Source: Desulfarculales bacterium UBA696 (GTDB lineage: Bacteria; Desulfobacterota; Syntrophobacteria; Syntrophobacterales; Syntrophobacteraceae). From it: a stretch of DNA of 64,000 nucleotides. The stretch lies in assembly GCA_002298995.1 (NCBI GenBank), contig DBMO01000072.1:62001-126000 (forward strand). Reading direction: 5' to 3'. Below the pieces are notes generated by a model. The model was not told the DNA's origin. It was given only the letters and a program-made list of their open reading frames with translations, and made no database searches. Of the stretch, positions 8,056 through 15,699 are shown piece after piece. The position numbers and the translations under genes were made by a program. Numbering within the stretch: position 1 is the stretch's first letter; each line of letters starts with the position of its first letter.

Positions 8056-9006
8056 CTACGGCAGCTCTATTGAATCGAGTATTTCCTGTATATCCCCCAA
8101 ATTATTTACGCCGGCCAACTGTTTCCTGATCTTGCCCGCGTCGGGGACGCTCTGGATATACCAGCATAGGTGTTTTCGCATTTCCAGCATTCCGCGGCGG
8201 CCCTTGAGTTCTTCGGCCATTTTTGCGTGTTTTAGCGCAACCCGGAAAATATCAGCGGGCGCAATCGGCTGTCTTGGGCCTCCGTTCAACAGAGCCTTCA
8301 TTTCGCGGAATATCCAGGGCCTTCCGAGCGCTCCGCGGGCAACTCCCACGCCGTCCGCCCCGGTTTGCTGAAGCAATTCGATGCCATTTGCCGCGTTGGT
8401 CGCGCCGCCATTAGCCAGCAGGATTCCCGAAAAGTGCCGGCGCGCTTCCCGCGTCTTTTCAATGTCAATAGGACCCGAAAACCTCTGGGTGAGGGTCCGG
8501 CCGTGAAGCATGAGGGCTTTTATATCAAGGCCGGCCATGTATTCAAGAAATGCGGAGATTTCTATCTCTTTTGACTTGATGCGCGTTTTGATCGAAACCG
8601 GGAGATGAGTATTTTCGATGACCGCGCTTATAACCTCTCGGGCCTGCGGCAGGTTCGACATTAGTGAAGCGCCGGCGCCCTGCCTGATTACTTTCGGAAC
8701 GGGGCACCCGAAGTTGATATCGATTCCGTCCGGCCTCAGCACTTCGGTTACCAGCCTGGCGGCTTTCGCGAAATACTCCGGGTTGTATCCGAAAAGCTGG
8801 GCAACGTATGGGCGCTCGGATTCATCGAATCGCAGCAGCTCAAGGGTGGTCCTCGGATTATGGGCGAGCGCGGTCGTACTGGCCAGTTCGCTGTAGACGA
8901 CATCTGCCCCAAATTCCCTGCATATTCGGCGAAACGGGCTGTCGGTCACACCTGAGAGAGGCGCAAGGGCAAAAATAGGTTTTTCGAGTTTTTCCCAGAA
9001 GCTCAT
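8056..9006 (-). CDS. tRNA-dihydrouridine synthase (Dus family)
   Basis: A 316-residue FMN-dependent enzyme that reduces specific uridines in the D-loop of tRNA to dihydrouridine. The N-terminal TIM barrel opens with LAPLSGVTDSPFRR, the FMN-binding start of Dus proteins. The catalytic Cys lies in the conserved INFGCPVPKV segment, followed by GAGASLM, and the phosphate-binding ANGG and GVGVARGALG loops are present. Length and motifs fit the bacterial DusB-like branch, but the exact paralogue cannot be fixed by eye. It is convergent with porAB, with the repeat palindromes between them. No partner gene lies in the same direction, so it is probably monocistronic. Confidence 0.9.
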   Translation of the reverse strand: MSFWEKLEKPIFALAPLSGVTDSPFRRICREFGADVVYSELASTTALAHNPRTTLELLRFDESERPYVAQLFGYNPEYFAKAARLVTEVLRPDGIDINFGCPVPKVIRQGAGASLMSNLPQAREVISAVIENTHLPVSIKTRIKSKEIEISAFLEYMAGLDIKALMLHGRTLTQRFSGPIDIEKTREARRHFSGILLANGGATNAANGIELLQQTGADGVGVARGALGRPWIFREMKALLNGGPRQPIAPADIFRVALKHAKMAEELKGRRGMLEMRKHLCWYIQSVPDAGKIRKQLAGVNNLGDIQEILDSIELP

Positions 9007-9044
9007 GATAAGTCAGTATAACATTCTGTATTGATTGGCAATAT

Positions 9045-9176
9045 GCCGGTTGCGAGTCGCCTGTTGCGAATTCATCCAGCGGCAGATGATCGGATTCCAA
9101 GTTAAATCCAGCGTGCAAATAGCGTTGTTTTGAAGCCGTTAATCATATACCCGAGATCACCAATCCCGCAACCGGC
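9045..9176. repeat. Inverted repeat of the GCCGGTTGCG family
   Basis: GCCGGTTGCG at 9045-9054 is matched by its exact complement CGCAACCGGC at 9167-9176, with about 112 bases between the arms. The flanks contain loose GTTGCG/CGCAAC and ACTCAC words similar to those around 60364-60530, so both gaps seem to hold the same degenerate intergenic repeat type. There is no open frame of substance between the arms. Confidence 0.5.
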
Positions 9177-9225
9177 AACTGGACTTGAACAGCTGCCTAC
9201 CCGCTACTCACGACTCACAACTCAC

Positions 9226-9525
9226 TTGAAGCCGACCGTTATCCAAGCACTGGAACGCGAACTTCTGCCTGTATTCAAGCTCGGCTGGCGTACCCACCGA
9301 CGCCTCAGATTCAAAATGGACAGCAAGCACCCAATTGGTGCCTCGCATCACCAAAAGATCGTGGTGATCGACGATTCGGTCGCTTTCGCCGGAGGCTTCG
9401 ACCTCACGAAGTGCCGATGGGACACACCGAAGCACTCCGAGGACGATCCAAGGAGAACCGATCCGGGATGTGCGCGGTGTTGGCTCGAAAAACGCGCGCA
9501 AAACGGCGGTAATCCACGATCATAA
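9226..9525 (+). pseudogene. Phospholipase D superfamily fragment (decayed)
   Basis: The plus-strand frame from about 9226 encodes roughly 85 residues that resemble the first HKD half of phospholipase D-like phosphatidyltransferases. It shows LGWRTHRRLRFKMDS and then SHHQKIVVIDDSVAF, a complete HxKxxxxD catalytic motif, followed by GGFDLTKCRWDTP. Such proteins normally exceed 450 residues and have two HKD motifs. Here similarity fades after DDPRRTDP, the frame stops at 9525, and no second motif follows before the trp promoter. No credible start or ribosome-binding site precedes it; the 5' side is repeat DNA. I read it as a remnant of a larger gene deleted at both ends. Confidence 0.65.
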
Positions 9526-9594
9526 GGGATAAACGGTATTAGCAGTGCCTGTTTCTTAAAATCACCTCAGTGTCCGATTGTGCCGAAATTCTCC

Positions 9595-9623
9595 TTGACA
9601 ATTCGTTGCCTCAATTGTTAAAG
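9595..9623 (+). promoter_or_regulatory. Sigma-70-type promoter for the aroF-trp transcript
   Basis: TTGACA at 9595-9600 is a perfect -35 box. Exactly 17 bases later TTAAAG (9618-9623) can serve as a -10 box, preceded by TG at 9616-9617 as in extended promoters. Transcription would start near 9630, about 25 bases before the leader peptide. Confidence 0.7.
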
Positions 9624-9654
9624 AATCAGCAACTCACATTTTTAGGATGAAAAG

Positions 9655-9729
9655 ATGCATCTCGTTTCAGCAAGAAATTTTTGGTTTTGGTGGCTTTTTT
9701 GGCGGGGAGGTGCGCGCCTGACCGGTTAG
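9655..9729 (+). CDS. trpL: trp operon leader peptide, Trp/Phe-rich
   Basis: This 24-codon reading frame is preceded by an AGGA at 9644-9647 with good spacing. Its middle reads F-W-F-W-W-L-F-W: four tryptophan codons and three phenylalanine codons within eight positions. Chance occurrence of such a run directly between a strong promoter and the aroF-trp genes is very unlikely. Like E. coli TrpL, its translation should sense charged tRNA-Trp and control the hairpins downstream; the product itself probably has no other role. The stop codon at 9727-9729 lies 26 bases before the first hairpin. The overlapping frame from ATG 9647 gives a glycine-rich peptide and is not the relevant one. Confidence 0.85.
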   Translation: MHLVSARNFWFWWLFWRGGARLTG

Positions 9730-9754
9730 CCATCAATTCACGATAGAATTGTCC

Positions 9755-9835
9755 GGGACCGTGGGCCGCATCGAGGCCCACGGTCCCTTTTAGTTTCTAG
9801 GGGACCGTGGAAAAAATCCGCGGTCCCTTTTTTTT
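9755..9835 (+). promoter_or_regulatory. trp transcription attenuator with mutually exclusive hairpins
   Basis: Four segments can pair in alternative ways. Segment 1 (9755-9767, GGGACCGTGGGCC) pairs perfectly with segment 2 (9775-9787). Segment 2 bases 9778-9787 also pair perfectly over ten bases with segment 3 (9801-9810, GGGACCGTGG). Segment 3 (9801-9811) pairs with segment 4 (9817-9827) with one G-U wobble and is followed by eight T at 9828-9835. So 1:2 plus 3:4 gives termination and 2:3 gives read-through. This is the classic attenuator layout. How the stalled ribosome blocks segment 1 is not settled, because segment 1 lies some 50 bases past the Trp codons; a small 9734-9739/9746-9751 hairpin lies between. 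Confidence 0.85.
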
Positions 9836-9872
9836 ATCCAGGCAAAAACAGCGGAAAAGAAAAGAGAAAGCC

Positions 9873-10946
9873 ATGCTGGTCGTAATGAGAAAGAATGCCG
9901 CGCCCGCCGAGATCGAACTCGTCACCAAAGCGATCGAGCAGAAAGGTTACTCGGCTCGACCTATTCCCGGAGGCGAAAGGGTTGCCATTTGCGTACTCTA
10001 CAACAAAGGCCCCGTGGACGCCTCTTACCTGTCATCACTTCCCGGCGTAAAGGAAGCCATACCGGTAACGCGCCAGTACAAGCTGGTGAGCCGCGAATCG
10101 CAGTCCTGGGACACCGTTATCGATGTAGGAGGTGTCCTCGTCGGAAACGGGCACTTGACGATCATGGCCGGTCCTTGCGCGGTGGAGAGCGAACTCCAAA
10201 TGATGACCATAGCAGAGGCGGTGAAAAAAGCCGGCGCCCAGATCCTGAGAGGCGGCGCCTTCAAGCCGCGGACATCTCCTTACGCATTTCAGGGATTGGG
10301 AGAGGAAGGGCTGAAAATCCTCGCAAAAGTCCGCTCCGAAACCGGGATGCCCGTGGTTACCGAAGCAGTAGACCACGAGGTCCTGGACATGGTCGAAGAG
10401 TATGCGGACATAATCCAGATCGGTGCGCGAAACATGCAGAACTTCAGCCTGCTTCGTCGAGCCGGCAAGGCAAGAAAACCGGTACTGCTGAAAAGAGGAA
10501 TGTCGGCCACCATTGAAGAGCTTCTCATGGCCGCCGAGTATATCATGGAGGGCGGAAACGACCAGGTAATCCTTTGCGAGCGCGGGGTGAGGACTTTTGC
10601 CCACCACAGCCGAAACACACTGGACCTCTCGGCAATCCCGGTTGTCCGCCAGGAAACCCACCTGCCGGTAATCGTCGACCCGAGCCACGCGGCGGGCCGG
10701 CGCGACCAGGTAATACCGCTTAGCAGGGCGGCGGTGGCCGTGGGTTGCCACGGGCTTATGGTCGAAGTGCATAACGCGCCCGAGACGGCCCTGAGCGACG
10801 GTCCACAGTCGCTTTACCCAGATCAGTTCGATGATCTGTGCAGACAAATCAGCCCTATTTTCGATGTCTACAAAGCTTCGACAAACGGGTGCGCGGAAAA
10901 TCGGCAGGCTGAAAAGCCTGCCCCACTTGATGCAGGTATGGTCTGA
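9873..10946 (+). CDS. aroF: 3-deoxy-7-phosphoheptulonate (DAHP) synthase
   Basis: This enzyme condenses phosphoenolpyruvate and erythrose 4-phosphate, the first step of the shikimate pathway. The ~357-residue protein has an N-terminal ferredoxin-like regulatory domain (about residues 1-75), as in the Thermotoga-type I-beta class, and then the TIM barrel with MAGPCAVES, LRGGAFKPRTSPYAF and VDPSHAAGRRDQV. I start at the ATG at 9873; upstream codons belong to the attenuator. It is the first gene behind the trp leader, so it probably supplies chorismate chiefly for tryptophan. The N-terminal domain normally mediates feedback by Tyr or Phe. The last ~18 residues are encoded by a GGCAGGCT repeat palindrome and look like an acquired tail. 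Confidence 0.9.
   Translation: MLVVMRKNAAPAEIELVTKAIEQKGYSARPIPGGERVAICVLYNKGPVDASYLSSLPGVKEAIPVTRQYKLVSRESQSWDTVIDVGGVLVGNGHLTIMAGPCAVESELQMMTIAEAVKKAGAQILRGGAFKPRTSPYAFQGLGEEGLKILAKVRSETGMPVVTEAVDHEVLDMVEEYADIIQIGARNMQNFSLLRRAGKARKPVLLKRGMSATIEELLMAAEYIMEGGNDQVILCERGVRTFAHHSRNTLDLSAIPVVRQETHLPVIVDPSHAAGRRDQVIPLSRAAVAVGCHGLMVEVHNAPETALSDGPQSLYPDQFDDLCRQISPIFDVYKASTNGCAENRQAEKPAPLDAGMV
10903..10922. repeat. GGCAGGCT palindrome, copy 2, inside aroF
   Basis: GGCAGGCT (10903-10910) pairs with AGCCTGCC (10915-10922) around a GAAA loop. The stem is identical to that at 8017-8036. It encodes part of the AroF C-terminal tail. Confidence 0.7.
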
Positions 10947-10975
10947 TTCGAGGCTTAGCGCTGTTCTCACTGTAG

Positions 10976-11002
10976 GGTGGGCACAGCTTCACCGTGCCCA
11001 CC
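10976..11002. repeat. GGTGGGCAC palindrome between aroF and trpE
   Basis: GGTGGGCAC (10976-10984) pairs with GTGCCCACC (10994-11002) around a 9-base loop and is not followed by a T run, so it is unlikely to terminate transcription. The arms match the core of the porAB terminator at 7939-7970. It lies in the 100-base gap between aroF and trpE and could affect RNA stability. Confidence 0.7.
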
Positions 11003-11047
11003 GATAGCCGGTTGAAATCGGGAGCCGCGGACACGATAGGAGATGAA

Positions 11048-12568
11048 ATGGAATTGGGGTTTTATCCGGAAAGATCGGAATTCAGGAATATGGCTGAGAG
11101 TGGAAACGTGATTCCGGTATGCCTTGAAATCCTTGCCGACACTGAAACGCCCGTATCGGCCCTGGCAAAAATCTATAAAGGCGAGGGGCCTGTCTTCCTG
11201 CTCGAGAGCATGGAAGGGGGCGAGCGCTGGGGGAGGTACAGCTTTCTCGGAAACTCAGCGCTCAAATCAATACAGGTTTTTCGAGATGAGGTTGTGATAG
11301 CGGAGGGCGCCAAGAAGGAGCGCGTCCGGCATGAAGGCAAGCCGCTGGAAGTCCTGCGCCGCATAATGTCCCGATACACTCCCGTTGCGCAATCGCGCCT
11401 TCCACGTTTCTGGGGCGGGATGGTCGGATTTTTCACATACGAATTCGTCTCCTTTTTTGAAAAGATTGCAAACAACTTGGCCGATGATGTGCCGCTAGCG
11501 CATTTTATCCTGCCGGGGCAGCTATTCATCTTTGACAATGTGCGGCACACGCTGACCCTGGTTGCATACGGAATGGTGGAAGACGGAAAGGCAGATGAAG
11601 CCTACGACCGGGCACTGGATACGCTTGTTGAAATGCGCGCCAAGCTGGCAAAAGGTGTGGATGAGAGGGTGCACACCGTTCCCGGACCCTTTCCGCTAGG
11701 GACGGAAACCGATCCTGGGAAATTCCGGGCGGGTGTCGCCAGGATAAAAGAGTACATAACCGAAGGCGACATAATCCAATCGGTCTACTCCCAGCGATTT
11801 ACATGCCCGACTCCGCCCGATCCGTGGTCCCTCTACCGCGCCCAGCGTTTCATAAATCCTTCCCCATACCTCTACTTCCTGCATTTTGACGAAACGGTCC
11901 TGGTGGGCTCGTCTCCCGAGGCAATGGTCCGGCTCGAAAACGGCACGGCGACCCTGCGCCCGATCGCGGGGACCCGGCCACGCGGCAAGACGGAGCAGGA
12001 GGACCGCAAACTGGCGGACGAACTGCTCCAGGACGAAAAGGAGCGCGCCGAGCACCTCATGCTTGTCGATCTTGGTCGAAACGACCTCGGTCGGATAGCC
12101 GAAACGGGCACCGTGCAGGTTACCGACCTCATGGTCGTCGAGCGTTATTCCCACGTGATGCACCTGGTCTCGAACATTAACTGCGACCTGCGCGAAGGCT
12201 TCGATGCCTTCGATCTTTTCCAGTCAACATTTCCGGCCGGGACCCTGAGCGGCGCCCCAAAAGTTCGGGCAATGGAAATTATAGCCGAACTGGAGGACTC
12301 CGCGCGCGGCCCTTATGGAGGAGCAATAGGATACGTTTCGTTCAACGGCAACATGGACCTGGCGATTGTCATCCGAACGGCATGCATACGGGACGGGGTC
12401 ATGACGGTGAGAGCCGGAGCGGGGATAGTGGCCGATTCGGACCCCGAGCGTGAGAGGCAGGAGACCATCAACAAGGCCATGTCGATCCAGAAGGCGCTGC
12501 AGATGCTCGATGGTAGCGATTCTGCGATAAGGAAGAAGGCTGTGCCTGAAGCCCATGCGGCTGCATGA
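11048..12568 (+). CDS. trpE: Anthranilate synthase component I
   Basis: This 506-residue subunit converts chorismate to anthranilate using ammonia from TrpG, the committed step to tryptophan. The N-terminal region carries FLLESMEGG, the LLES element that binds feedback tryptophan in TrpE. The chorismate-binding half shows SPEAMVRL, RPIAGTRPRG, DLGRNDLGR, FPAGTLSGAPKVRAMEII and GPYGGAIGYVSF, all typical. I chose the ATG at 11048 because AGGAG at 11038-11042 precedes it; an earlier GTG at 10994 lies in a repeat palindrome. It begins the trpEGDCFBA series about 100 bases behind aroF, without its own obvious promoter. Dual control is therefore likely: attenuation of the transcript and feedback on the enzyme. 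Confidence 0.95.
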   Translation: MELGFYPERSEFRNMAESGNVIPVCLEILADTETPVSALAKIYKGEGPVFLLESMEGGERWGRYSFLGNSALKSIQVFRDEVVIAEGAKKERVRHEGKPLEVLRRIMSRYTPVAQSRLPRFWGGMVGFFTYEFVSFFEKIANNLADDVPLAHFILPGQLFIFDNVRHTLTLVAYGMVEDGKADEAYDRALDTLVEMRAKLAKGVDERVHTVPGPFPLGTETDPGKFRAGVARIKEYITEGDIIQSVYSQRFTCPTPPDPWSLYRAQRFINPSPYLYFLHFDETVLVGSSPEAMVRLENGTATLRPIAGTRPRGKTEQEDRKLADELLQDEKERAEHLMLVDLGRNDLGRIAETGTVQVTDLMVVERYSHVMHLVSNINCDLREGFDAFDLFQSTFPAGTLSGAPKVRAMEIIAELEDSARGPYGGAIGYVSFNGNMDLAIVIRTACIRDGVMTVRAGAGIVADSDPERERQETINKAMSIQKALQMLDGSDSAIRKKAVPEAHAAA

Positions 12569-12593
12569 TTTGCCCGGGAAGGAGATATCAGAG

Positions 12594-13190
12594 ATGCTTT
12601 TCATGATCGATAACTACGACTCTTTTACCTACAATCTGTATCAGTATTTTCGGATGCTTGGCGCTGAAGTCGAAGTGGCCCGAAACGATTCGGTAACCGT
12701 GGATGATATCCGCAAAGCCTCACCTGACGCTATAGTGATATCTCCAGGGCCATGCCGCCCCGAAGACGCCGGGGTATCGATGAAGGCGATCACCGAGTTT
12801 TCGGGAAAAACTCCTATTCTTGGGATATGTCTCGGACATCAGGCAATTGCGGCCGCTTTCGGCGCAAGCGTAATTCATGCGAAAAGACTCATGCACGGGA
12901 AGACTTCGACGGTAACCACGGACGGCCAAACAATATACAAAGGTATCGGAAATCCATTCCAGGCGATGCGGTATCATTCTTTGGCGGTATCGGAAGATGG
13001 GTTTCCGGACTGCCTCGAAATTACCGCTCATTCCGAGGACGGCGAAATTATGGGTATTCGCCACCGGAGTCACATGACCGAAGGTGTTCAGTTTCACCCC
13101 GAATCGATCATGACCCCGGTTGGCAAACGGCTGCTCCGAAATTTTCTGGAATTGGCAAACCATACGGAACAGGAAGGGAACGGCAGATGA
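12594..13190 (+). CDS. trpG: Anthranilate synthase component II (glutamine amidotransferase)
   Basis: A 198-residue class I glutamine amidotransferase that supplies ammonia to TrpE. It starts with the typical MLFMIDNYDSFTYNL, has the oxyanion region SPGPCRPEDAG, the nucleophile Cys in GICLGHQAIA, and the His and Glu of the triad in VQFHPESI. The ATG at 12594 is preceded by AAGGAG at 12579-12584. The gene is separated from trpE by 25 bases, and its stop overlaps the trpD start as ATGA. It is not fused to trpD, unlike the enterobacterial arrangement. It could also serve para-aminobenzoate synthesis, as shared TrpG/PabA proteins do, but this cannot be judged here. Confidence 0.94.
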   Translation: MLFMIDNYDSFTYNLYQYFRMLGAEVEVARNDSVTVDDIRKASPDAIVISPGPCRPEDAGVSMKAITEFSGKTPILGICLGHQAIAAAFGASVIHAKRLMHGKTSTVTTDGQTIYKGIGNPFQAMRYHSLAVSEDGFPDCLEITAHSEDGEIMGIRHRSHMTEGVQFHPESIMTPVGKRLLRNFLELANHTEQEGNGR

Positions 13191-14203
13191 TTCGTGAAAG
13201 CCTTGGCAGGCTCATTCACAGGCAGGATCTTCAGGAAGAGGAAATGGCAGGGCTGATGGGCCAAATAATGTCCGGAAACGCGACCGACGCCCAGATTGGT
13301 GCGGTGATGGCGGCATTGGCTACAAAAGGCGAAACCTTTTCCGAGCTTGCCGGGGCGGCGCGCGCGATGCGCCGGAAGGCCACCCGGATCCAGACCAACG
13401 CGGACGTTGTGGTGGACACCTGCGGGACTGGCGGTGACTCTCTAAATACCTTCAATATCTCCACCACTGCCGCCTTTGTCGTGGCAGGCTGCGGCGTCAC
13501 CGTTGCAAAACACGGAAACCGTTCGGTCTCGAGCAAATGCGGGAGCGCGGATCTGCTCGAGGCCCTGGGTGTTAATCTCGAAATCGGCCCCGAGGTGGTC
13601 GAAGAGGCGGTCCGGGAGATGGGGATCGGGTTTCTTTTCGCCCCCAAATTTCACGGTGCGATGCGGCATGCGGCAAAAGCCAGGAAGGAACTCGGCGTTC
13701 GATCCATCTTCAACATGCTCGGGCCGCTTACCAATCCGGCCGGAGCGAACTGCCAATTGATAGGGGTTTATTCACCGACACTTACCGAAATGTTTGCCCA
13801 GGCCCTGAAACTTCTCGGCGCAAGGCGAGCCCTTGTGGTGCACGGGCATGAGGGGCTGGACGAAATCAGCGTTTGCGCATCGACCAGGATCTCGGAGCTG
13901 AATAACGGAACGATCCGCACCTTCGACGTCACACCTGAGCAGCTTGTCGGGCGCAGGTCGGAGCAGGGCGATATGTCAGGGGGAAATCCCGTGGAGAATG
14001 CGGTAATTACACGAAAAGTTCTTGAAGGAACAAAAGGGCCCAAAAGGGACGTCGTCGTCGTAAATGCCGGCGCGGCGCTGGTTGTGGCCGGAATTGCAGA
14101 CGACTTCGCGGGAGGCATCAGGATGGCCCGGGAAGCAATCGACGAGGGCAGGGCGCTTTCGAAACTCGACCAACTTGTCAGATTCACCAATTCGAACAGC
14201 TAA
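13187..14203 (+). CDS. trpD: Anthranilate phosphoribosyltransferase
   Basis: This 338-residue enzyme transfers phosphoribose from PRPP to anthranilate. The glycine-rich PRPP loop DTCGTGGDSLNTFNIS, the KHGNRSVSSKCGSADLLEALG stretch and the metal-binding HGHEGLDEIS segment are all present, with an N-terminal helical domain as usual. The ATG at 13187 overlaps the trpG stop in ATGA, so translation is probably coupled. Length is normal for free-standing TrpD. It is followed 14 bases later by trpC. Confidence 0.95.
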   Translation: MIRESLGRLIHRQDLQEEEMAGLMGQIMSGNATDAQIGAVMAALATKGETFSELAGAARAMRRKATRIQTNADVVVDTCGTGGDSLNTFNISTTAAFVVAGCGVTVAKHGNRSVSSKCGSADLLEALGVNLEIGPEVVEEAVREMGIGFLFAPKFHGAMRHAAKARKELGVRSIFNMLGPLTNPAGANCQLIGVYSPTLTEMFAQALKLLGARRALVVHGHEGLDEISVCASTRISELNNGTIRTFDVTPEQLVGRRSEQGDMSGGNPVENAVITRKVLEGTKGPKRDVVVVNAGAALVVAGIADDFAGGIRMAREAIDEGRALSKLDQLVRFTNSNS

Positions 14204-14217
14204 ACGGATTTAGAAGA

Positions 14218-15012
14218 ATGTCTGATTTCCTATCAAAGATTCTGAAACAAAAAAGACGAGAAATCGTGGCGGCTTCACGGAAAGTTCCCGAAGTACTCTT
14301 GCGGCGCGAGGCAGAGAAGCCGAACGGCAGACGCTCGCTACTCTACAGACTTGCTTCGCCGGGGGCCTTCGGAATGAACGTTATAGCGGAAATAAAGCGC
14401 GCCTCACCGTCAAAGGGGCCGATTCGAGAAGGGATCGAGCCCAAGGTATTTGCCGAAAGCTACCAGAGGGGAGGGGCGGCGGCAATATCAGTCCTTACCG
14501 AGAGCGAGTTCTTTAGTGGAAGCAGGGATGACCTTCGCAGCGTCCGCAGCGTCGCCTCGGTGCCAGTGCTGAGAAAAGATTTTATTGTAAGTACTTACCA
14601 GGTCTACGAGTCGGCGGCAATTGGCGCGGACGCCGTTTTGCTGATAGTCAGGGCGCTTTCACCCAAATTTCTGCGCGAGCTGATTTCCATTTGCGACAGT
14701 GTGGCGCTCGATCCGCTTGTCGAAGTGCATGACGAAGGCGAACTCGAAACGGCAATGTCCGCGGGTGCGCGGCTCATTGGAATAAATAACCGGGATCTCG
14801 CTACCTTTCGCACAGACATTCAAACCTCGATAAACCTCGCTCGCCTTGTCGGAGAGGAGCATGTAGTCGTATCCGAGAGCGGAATTCGCGGCAGGGATGA
14901 TATCGAGAAGCTGCTGGAGGCGGGTATCTTCAACTTCCTAATCGGAGAGAGCCTGATGAGGTCGGATGATCCTGAACTGCATCTAAAAACATTATATGGA
15001 GCTGTGCCATAA
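14218..15012 (+). CDS. trpC: Indole-3-glycerol-phosphate synthase
   Basis: A 264-residue TIM-barrel enzyme that closes the indole ring from carboxyphenylaminodeoxyribulose phosphate with loss of CO2 and water. Key stretches are VIAEIKRASPSKGPI with the catalytic Lys, VLRKDFIV, GADAVLLIVRAL, VEVHDEGEL and IGINNRDL. It is free-standing, not fused to TrpF. Its stop codon at 15010-15012 directly abuts the trpF ATG at 15013, which implies coupled translation. Ordinary in length and sequence. Confidence 0.95.
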   Translation: MSDFLSKILKQKRREIVAASRKVPEVLLRREAEKPNGRRSLLYRLASPGAFGMNVIAEIKRASPSKGPIREGIEPKVFAESYQRGGAAAISVLTESEFFSGSRDDLRSVRSVASVPVLRKDFIVSTYQVYESAAIGADAVLLIVRALSPKFLRELISICDSVALDPLVEVHDEGELETAMSAGARLIGINNRDLATFRTDIQTSINLARLVGEEHVVVSESGIRGRDDIEKLLEAGIFNFLIGESLMRSDDPELHLKTLYGAVP

Positions 15013-15699
15013 ATGGAAAAAGACTCTCCGGAATCTTATGGGTCGCGTGTCCAGGTGAAAGTGTGCGGGCTGACCAGAGTTGATGATGCTGTCGCGTGCG
15101 CGAGGGCCGGCGTCGATGCAATCGGCCTGGTGTTCTATCCGCCCAGTTCCCGCTTTATTGACGACACGCTTGCGCGTGAAATTTCCGCGTGCCTGCCCGA
15201 GTCGGTCTGCCCCGTCGGAGTGTTCGTGGATGAGCCTTTATCCGTGATCATGAAAAGAGTTGAAAAATGCCGGCTTCGAGCAGTCCAACTGCACGGCTTC
15301 GAGCCCCCGTACCTGGTCTATGAACTGCTCGCCGCCGGCGTACACGTCATCAAGACATTTTTCGCGAACAGGCGCCCGGCGTTTGCAGATCTATCTTCCT
15401 ATCCCATGTCGGCCTGCCTGGTCGAGTCTGGGGCGGGACAGCAGCCGGGTGGAAACGCCCTGGCGTGGAACTGGCGCTCAGCCAAGGGAAAACTTGAAGG
15501 CAGGTCTATTATCCTTGCCGGCGGCTTGGACCCTGAAAATGTCACCGATGCAATAAACGAAGTCTTCCCAGATGCTGTCGATGTCAGCTCAGGTGTCGAA
15601 TCCGCGCCGGGGCGAAAAGATATGGAAAAAGTCAGAGCTTTCGTGGAAGCTGCCCTGAAAACAAAGCCGGGGCGCAAACTCAGGAGGATATTCCAATGA
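15013..15699 (+). CDS. trpF: Phosphoribosylanthranilate isomerase
   Basis: A 228-residue TIM barrel performing the Amadori rearrangement of phosphoribosylanthranilate. The catalytic Cys is in VKVCGLTRVDDA near residue 19 and the catalytic Asp is in the DVSSGVES motif, followed by PGRKD. LAGGLDPENV is the phosphate-binding loop. The first dozen residues form a short extension before the usual VKVCG start; no better internal start is visible, and the ATG abuts the trpC stop. The C-terminus is lysine/arginine-rich. The stop overlaps the trpB start as ATGA at 15696-15699. Confidence 0.94.
   Translation: MEKDSPESYGSRVQVKVCGLTRVDDAVACARAGVDAIGLVFYPPSSRFIDDTLAREISACLPESVCPVGVFVDEPLSVIMKRVEKCRLRAVQLHGFEPPYLVYELLAAGVHVIKTFFANRRPAFADLSSYPMSACLVESGAGQQPGGNALAWNWRSAKGKLEGRSIILAGGLDPENVTDAINEVFPDAVDVSSGVESAPGRKDMEKVRAFVEAALKTKPGRKLRRIFQ

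Noticed and set aside
9647..9720. Alternative short leader frame from ATG 9647
   Set aside because: It encodes a Gly/Phe peptide without Trp; the overlapping frame from 9655 has the Trp run and better spacing to AGGA.
10035..10970. 311-residue frame on the minus strand
   Set aside because: Antisense shadow of aroF, which has full family motifs on the plus strand.
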